The notes under the pieces were generated by a model that did no database searches, was not told where the DNA came from, and saw nothing but the letters and a program-made list of their open reading frames with translations. A program made the translations under genes and the position numbers. Positions 8,697 to 13,760 of a DNA stretch of 13,760 nucleotides are shown here, in pieces. Location of the stretch: NCBI RefSeq assembly GCF_000003605.2, contig NW_003106595.1:746144-759903 (forward strand), given 5' to 3'. This DNA is from Saccoglossus kowalevskii. Taxonomy: Eukaryota; Hemichordata; Enteropneusta; Harrimaniidae. Each line of letters opens with the position of its first letter. The stretch's first letter is position 1.

Positions 8697-8850
8697 ACAC
8701 TGGCGGATCCAAAAATTCGGTAAGCGGGCGCGCGCTCCTATTGACGTGGCCGAAGTAGACATCCGGTGGGCTGGGTTTGTCAATTGATTTGTCATTTTTT
8801 TGCGGGCTGAAGGGGGAGGGGGCACGCGCCTAAATCCGCGCGTGCTCTAC
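8697..8850. repeat. Short GC-rich MITE-like repeat
   Basis: A GC-rich island in AT-rich DNA opens with ACTGGCGGATCC (8699-8710) and closes with AAATCCGCGCGTGC (8832-8845). The ends carry a short inverted match, GCGGAT (8703-8708) and ATCCGC (8834-8839). Inside are a G-rich run (about 8811-8822) and a hairpin GCACGCGC (8822-8829) with GCGCGTGC (8838-8845). This layout resembles non-autonomous repeats common in marine invertebrate genomes. The outer boundaries and target duplication are not resolved. Confidence 0.4.
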
Positions 8851-10239
8851 AATCTGCGCATGTTACATCCTCCCGGAATTGAGCTTGCTACTGTAAATAA
8901 GTGCTTCATTGAAACACAACTAAATTACTGAAAATAAATTTTAAAAATCAGTTAGTTTAACCGTCGCTATACTTGATGTTGTAAATTTAACGTTGTACCA
9001 GCTGCGAGGCGATTGAAAGATAACTTTGCTAATTTCAAATACCCAACTGATCTAGGTGAGGGCGCACTTTACTTACCAGAGCACTCTTGAATTAGCAGGA
9101 CGTTTTCAATTCATTATGCAATAAAAAGTCTCGTCTCAACCTAATGTTCCTGCAAAGTTTGGCTATCTCTCTGTTTATTTTTGGACTCAATCAATAACAA
9201 GTGTTTTGGCTGGCTTAAAAAATAGTTTATTATAGGGCGTTGAATACATGCAGTGTTGTTCAAGCGCGGAAGGATACGTGAGTAATATACTGATGAGTAA
9301 TTTAAACTGAATATCTATATGAAAGCGTGTTAACATCTTTCCTTTTCTTTCATAGTTCACTGTGACGAGCAAGGAAGCCAAAGGTAGCTACTCCATGGAG
9401 TCTCTAGGTATGCTGAGAAACGGGAAATGTGAAACTTAAAAAATGTGAATACGAAGCCCTGGATTGATGGAATGGCGACTGAGAAGAAGTGATACACTAT
9501 AAACAAACAAGAAGAGTATAACACTCTGCAATGTATTCCACCTAAGCAACCAATCAAATTGACTGTTGTATCGAACCTACTTGGATTTGCATGTGATAGG
9601 TTGGCTGTGCTACGCACAATCTTCGTCGCCGACAACGCATGCGTCGTCCAATTTCGACGACAGAAGCGGATATCCAATGAATAAGAGCAGTGATTCCATG
9701 TTTTCAAGCACGATATATATTACCTATGTCACACATGATTTGACAAAATCTGTCAATATTTTGGAAGAACCAAATTAAAGGTCGGTAGTCGTTGCGCTGC
9801 GCATGTGCGATCTTTGTGTTGATAAACATTGATTTTCTCACAATTGAATGTGCTCTTCTAATGAGGTTTGACCTGGGCACTAATTATCGCCGGTGACTCC
9901 TTAGATACCTTCCAACCACCTTAACCAATTACCTAATTAAAGCTTAGTAACGTCTCAGTTTGTACTCGTTGATCTGCCCAACAGTCAAAATCGCTATCTT
10001 TGTTTATACATATATTACATATATCCCGCGCACATACGCGACGCGACGACTACTGCCTTTTAAAGCATCGCAGTTGTCACGCAGAGCGACTTCTAATTTC
10101 TCGCAAATAAACATATATGTTACTGGCGTTGTATTACGTCACATGGGACCCATATCGAACATAGGGTTTCAATTGAGTCGCGTCATCAAAGTAGGTCTCA
10201 TACAGGACATGTATCGTCAAGTGTTGATCTGTTTTAAAA
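8851..10239. other. Intergenic stretch with no gene recognised
   Basis: The longest open frame, 116 codons on the minus strand at 9357-9707, shows no domain, no splice-supported context and an unremarkable composition, so it is not called. Small palindromes occur at 9391-9400 (CTCCATGGAG) and 9631-9648 (centred on ACGCATGCGT). The stretch about 10026-10060 is CpG-rich. None of these defines a gene or a delimited repeat. Confidence 0.4.
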
Positions 10240-10245
10240 CTTTTT

Positions 10246-10524
10246 TTGTATTTGTTATTTGCTGATGACTTAGCCCTTCTTAGTAGTTCACCCATTGGCC
10301 GCCAACGCTTGTTAAATAATTTATCAAATTATTCTCAAAGGTTGAAACTAAAAATTAATATAAAAACAACAATTATGGTTTTTAGAAAGTCTGGTGTTTT
10401 AAAGAAACATGAAAAATGCTTTTTCCAGGGCTAGAATTTTGAAGTTGTTACCTTGGTATTGTTTTTTTCAAGTACAGGCAAATGGTACCAGGCTCAGAAG
10501 TATTTGGCAAACAAAGAAAACAAG
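10246..10524 (+). pseudogene. LINE ORF2 fragment: reverse transcriptase from the FADD box
   Basis: The frame from 10246 reads YLLFADDLALLSSSP, then NNLSNYSQRLKLKINIKTT and MVFRKSG. These match RT blocks 5 to 7: the F-A-D-D catalytic box, the helix that follows, and the I-N-x-x-K-T motif. A stop interrupts the frame at 10432-10434. After a frameshift, FSSTGKWYQAQKYLANK (about 10465-10515) continues the thumb region. The N-terminal half of the protein, including the endonuclease and the first catalytic Asp, is absent. This is a fossil, not a gene. Confidence 0.75.
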
Positions 10525-11644
10525 CCGGTTGGCGGTCCGCTCCGCTCAAAAAGCAAGCAACATGTTTTCGGCTGTTGCCATGGTAGGACATGAACGTGAA
10601 ACTAACGTCGGTTTATAACTAAAATCGAGTCCCGTATACGAAGTTCGCAAAAAAAAACATTCAGTCTTTAATAGTTACTTTATTTTATTCTTAACCCGTA
10701 TTCTGTTGTTAAATTTATTATTTCCAACCGTTTTGCGATAGTATTTTTTAGATTGAAGGCAGCATTTACAGTTCATTCAAAGTTCAAAGTTGCGTTGGGA
10801 TTACGTTGACACAGTGTAACAATGTCGGCCCCGGTGATCTCTTATCGGTGCGCAGCGTAACCAAAATAAAAAGCATGAGCATGATCATTTGAACACTGCT
10901 ATTACAAGAGGAGGTAATAAATTTGGGCGAAAGTATTCAAAAGACAGTTTTTTGGATGTTGCCATGGCAACGGTGGGCCACTTTTTTTTCAATTAGTGAC
11001 GGTACGACCTGCAGTTAAAAACCGTTGGTGGTGAAAAGTTACCCCAACGTTCAGGTCAATTTGCTCTGTAATGAAAATAGACATAGCTCATTCTACACAG
11101 CTTGAGTGTGAGCACAAAGTTACTATTTGAATTTTTGATATCTTTTTTCATTATCGAGAAATTTGACCCCAAAGTTGAAACAAAATCCTGGCCCACCACT
11201 GCCATTGCAACAGACAAACACTGATTTTTGAATACTCTCGTCCCAAATTTATTACCTCCTACCAGTTTTGTAATAGCAGTGTTCAAATGATCATGCTTTT
11301 TATTTGGGCTATGTTGCGCACTGATCACCGGCGCCGACATTGTTACACTGTATCAACGTAATCCCAACTCAACTTTGAAATTTGAATGAACTGTAAATGC
11401 TGTCTTCATTCTAGAAAATACTATTGCAAAACGGTTGAAAATAATAAATGTAACAGCAGAATACGTCCTAGTAATAAACTAAATGACTTCTAAAGACTGA
11501 ATGGTTTTTGCAAACTTCGTATACGGGCCCATTTAGTTATAAACCAATGTTAGCTTCACGTTCATGTACTACCATGGAAACAGCCAAAAACATGTTGCTA
11601 GTTTTTTTAGCGGAGCGGATCGCCAACCAGCCCACCGGCTTGTT
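10519..11644. mobile_element. Foldback-type element: near-palindrome with about 460-bp arms
   Basis: The left arm (10519-10980) and right arm (11189-11644) are reverse complements over almost their whole length with scattered mismatches and small gaps. Paired landmarks are AACAAGCCGG with CCGGCTTGTT at the outer ends; CCGCTCCGCT with AGCGGAGCGG; AACATGTT and CCATGG blocks; CGTATACG; CAAAACGG/CCGTTTTG-like segments; TGTAACAATGTCGGC with GCCGACATTGTTACA; AAATTTATTACCTCC with its complement; and GTGGGCCA with TGGCCCAC at the inner ends. The centre (10981-11188) is unique. No transposase is encoded; open frames inside are short and not conserved between arms. Arms this long with a small loop fit a foldback transposon or an inverted duplication of a shorter element. 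The arms have diverged, so the event is old. Confidence 0.75.
10958..10971. promoter_or_regulatory. Perfect palindrome matching the RFX X-box consensus
   Basis: GTTGCCATGGCAAC is a perfect 14-bp palindrome and matches the consensus for RFX-family factors (GTNRCC-RGYAAC, with a short gap). It lies near the inner end of the left arm of the foldback element. The mirror site in the right arm (11198-11211) is degraded. A near match, GTTGCCATGGTAGG, lies at 10574-10587. The match is seen directly; binding or function is inference, and an element-borne palindrome may exist for other reasons. Confidence 0.4.
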
Positions 11645-11911
11645 ATTGTACCGATTGGACGCATTGAAGTCACTAAGAATGGGTTTTTAAGTTGTTTCCC
11701 TAGGTTTTTTAATAACAACATAAACTGCAAAATTTTTAATCTGGGATTGTCTAATTTAAAACAGAAGCTTAAGTCTATTATTTTCAAATTGTAATTGTGT
11801 TTACTGTTGTATTTAACAAATGTGTCTACTAACACACCACTGTTATTGGCCTTATATGGCTGTTGTGGTTGTATTAAATAAATAAAATAAATAAATTATA
11901 AGGGCAATCCA
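11645..11911 (+). mobile_element. LINE-3'-end-like fragment with a (TAAA)n tail
   Basis: This stretch follows the right arm of the foldback element and ends in TAAATAAATAAAATAAATAAAT (about 11875-11895), the kind of short tandem tail left by CR1/L2-like retrotransposons. The upstream frame contains RIEVTKNGFLSCFPRFFNN, which loosely resembles the F-x-N-S-F-x-P segment at the end of such reverse transcriptases. It is flanked by AGCGGAGCGGATCGCCAA (11609-11626) and AGCGGAGTAGATCGCCAA (11912-11929), a 16 of 18 match that could be its target-site duplication. Assignment to a family is tentative. Confidence 0.4.
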
Positions 11912-11927
11912 AGCGGAGTAGATCGCC

Positions 11928-12809
11928 AATAAAGCGCTGTTTTCCGTCAATCAAATTATGGCACGTTTTGGCAATCTAGACGTGAGAACTGCGTTCGCTA
12001 TTTACGATTGTAAAATTGTACTAATTTTAATGTATGGGTGCAAAATTAGGGTTTCCACAATGGCGATGACATAGAAGCAGTCTAAAATAAGTTCTGTCGT
12101 TCAGTATCCAAACTCCCCAATTTCTGCTGTTCGTGGTGAATTGGGGCGCCACACCCTACGCTCATGTAGGTTGGTACGAATTGTCAAATATTGGCTTTAT
12201 CTTTTATACATGCCCACATACCTTATCAGTGCTATATGTTTGAGAAATCGGGGGCTAATAATGACAGTTTATGTTGGGCATAGAACGTAAAACAATTACT
12301 TTTTTCGTATGGCTTTGGTGATGTTTGGCATAACCAAGGTGTTAACAATATTGATAATTTCATTGCAATATTTAAACAAAGATGCATAAATCATACTAAA
12401 ATGCATCAATCACCTAAACTTTCAACATATAACAAATTTAAATCTCTATTTGGTGAAGATAAATATCTAAACATTGTTGACAATATATCAATCAGAACTT
12501 TTTTTTCTTTTTCAATTTCGTTTCTCTGCACACATTTTGCGCATGGAAGCTGGTAGACCATTACATAATGAAAGGGCTGACAGAATTTGTGTTTATTATA
12601 ACCTTAACCCAGTTGAGGATGAATTTCACTTTTGTTTGATTTGCCCATTCTATAATGTCTTGAGAATAAACTATATTCCAGAGAATTTTATTATTTTCCC
12701 CACAATAGACAAATGTATTCATTTAATGAACATCACTATTGTGAATGTTGTTAGAAACCTTGCCAAATTTATTTACTATGCAACTAAGAAACGTAATTCA
12801 ACAAGATAG
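11928..12809 (+). pseudogene. LINE ORF2 fragment: C-terminal part with a Cys/His knuckle
   Basis: The interrupted LINE frame resumes with NKALFSVNQIMARFG (11928-11972) and continues through LILMYGCKI, AVRGELGRHTLRSCRLVRIV and KYWL. It then picks up FGDVWHNQGVNNIDNFI (from about 12318) and FGEDKYLNIVDN. After a further frameshift near 12500 come AHILRMEAGRP, VEDEFHFCLICPFY and LRINYIPENF, then LAKFIYYATKKR, ending in TAG at 12807-12809. In intact relatives the knuckle is C-x2-C...H-x4-C. Here the second Cys is Tyr (CVYY). In-frame stops also occur (for example near 12072 and 12290). The copy is inactive. Confidence 0.75.
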
Positions 12810-13007
12810 ATTTTTTAGCATTATTGTAATGCAAACTTCAGCACAAACAGTTATTAAGCGCTCTGTAATACATTCTTGACATATTTTACTTGTACTTATA
12901 GGCCGGTGACCTCTGTACCTTGAAAAAATAATATATATATAAAAAATATAAAGAATAAACAAATTGTCAAATTCCATTGCTGTTGTGTAAATTAGGTAAT
13001 TGCGACC

Positions 13008-13760
13008 AATAATGTAAACGTCACACTTAGTACAGAGGAATATTGTAATGACCACATTTATTAACATAAATATTGTAAACGTCACACTTAGTACAGAGAA
13101 ATATTGTAATAGCCACACTTATTCACATATATAATGTAAATGTTACACTTAGTATAGAGGAATATTGTAATGGGCACACTTATTCACATAAATAATGTAA
13201 ACGTTACACTTAGTACAGAGGAATATTGTAATGGCCACATAAATAATGTAAACATTACACTTAGTAAAGAGGAATATTGTAATGGCCACATAAATAATGT
13301 AAACGTTACACTTAGTACAGAGGAATATTGTAATGGCCACATAAATAATGTAAACATTACACTTAGTACAGAGGAATATTATAATGGCCACATAAATAAT
13401 GTAAACGTTACACTTAGTACAGAGGAATATTGTAATGGCCACATAAATAATGTAAACGTTACACTTAGTATAGAGGAATATTGTAATTGGCACATTTATT
13501 CACATAAATAATGTAAACGTTACACTTAGTACAGAGGAATATTGTAATGGCCACATATATAATGTAAACGTTACACTTAGTATAGAGGAATATTGTAATG
13601 AGCACATTTATTCACATAAATAATGTAAACGTTACACTTAGTACAGAGGAATATTGTAATGGCCACATTTATTCACATAAATAATGTAAACGTTACACTT
13701 AGTACAGAGGAATATTGTAATGGGCACATTTTATTCACATAAATAATGTAAACGTTACAC
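13008..13760. repeat. Minisatellite with 51-bp and 61-bp versions of one unit
   Basis: Thirteen complete units and the start of a fourteenth are present; the array runs off the window end. Unit starts, taken at AATAATG, fall at 13008, 13069, 13130, 13191, 13242, 13293, 13344, 13395, 13446, 13507, 13558, 13619, 13680 and 13742. The spacings are 61, 61, 61, 51 five times, 61, 51, 61, 61 and 62. The long form carries an extra block (TTTATTCACA) after GGCCACA; the last long unit has one added T. The core reads GTAAACGTTACACTTAGTAC followed by AGAGGAATATTGTAATGG. The CpG in AACGTT is changed to CA in units 5 and 7 and to TG in unit 3. The array starts about 50 bp after the 3' tail of the LINE. Confidence 0.95.

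Larger units (their letters stand above)
10240..12960 (+). mobile_element. 5'-truncated I/Nimb-like LINE split by a nested insertion
   Basis: The element is a second non-LTR retrotransposon, unrelated to the L1-like one. It begins abruptly at the reverse transcriptase active-site strand (YLLFADDLALLS, from 10246) and runs to a 3' end near the hairpin-like GGCCGGTGACC and an A/T-rich tail (12901-12960). The reading frame is recognisable at 10246-10524 and again from 11928 to 12809. The insertion between them separates KYLANKENK from NKALFSVNQI, which are adjacent in intact relatives. The 5' truncation is typical of incomplete reverse transcription. The clade is suggested by the C-terminal Cys/His knuckle and motifs such as AVRGELGRH, and is not certain. 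Confidence 0.75.

Noticed and set aside
9357-9707. 116-codon minus-strand frame as a gene
   Set aside because: No domain, no splice or promoter context and no similarity I can recognise; length alone is not enough.
9960-10265. 101-codon plus-strand frame as a gene
   Set aside because: Low-complexity, CpG-rich start and no motif; its end overlaps the truncated LINE.
11056-11340. 94-codon minus-strand frame in the foldback element as a transposase or accessory gene
   Set aside because: The mirror arm does not keep the frame (several stops), so there is no sign of coding constraint.
13008-13760. CRISPR array
   Set aside because: Units are tandem copies with no unique spacers, and the context is eukaryotic.

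Overview
The window looks like nuclear DNA of an invertebrate animal, probably marine. It is AT-rich, has a spliced gene with GT-AG introns, and is littered with decayed non-LTR retrotransposons, a foldback-type repeat and a minisatellite. Nothing suggests bacterial organisation: there are no operons and the only gene-sized coding block has clear splice signals. The phylum cannot be fixed from sequence alone. Expanded Gal3ST-like families and these LINE types occur in, for example, lancelets, hemichordates, brachiopods and molluscs.

Region by region: 1-961 is upstream DNA with an imperfect tandem duplication (76-196) and several hairpins. 962-4830 holds one plus-strand gene for a galactose-3-O-sulfotransferase-like Golgi enzyme. 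An N-terminal exon encodes the signal anchor, a roughly 1.9 kb intron follows, then a large catalytic exon (3093-4173), and probably a tiny last exon reached through a perfect GTAAGT donor. The modelled protein is about 429 residues, which fits the family. 4831-6180 has no recognisable gene, only a weak candidate polyadenylation signal. About 6183-8600 is a dead L1/Tx1-like LINE that keeps pieces of ORF1, reverse transcriptase and C-terminus but has lost the endonuclease and the YxDD box. 8697-8850 is a short GC-rich MITE-like repeat. 8851-10240 is otherwise empty.

10240-12960 is a second, unrelated LINE (I/Nimb-like by resemblance), 5'-truncated just at the F-A-D-D box. It is interrupted by about 1.4 kb of other repeats. 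The main part of that insertion is a near-palindrome with arms of about 460 bp (10519-10980 and 11189-11644) around a 208-bp centre. A second stretch ending in a (TAAA)n tail follows, and then a third copy of a 16-bp end motif, after which the LINE reading frame resumes at about 11928. From 13008 to the window end there is a minisatellite built of 51-bp and 61-bp versions of one unit.

Only the sulfotransferase is likely to make a functional protein. The rest is a layered record of transposition. The points most worth a second look are the altered PAPS-binding loop and missing His motif in the sulfotransferase, the foldback element with its perfect RFX X-box-like palindrome, and the two-length minisatellite that creates open frames on both strands.
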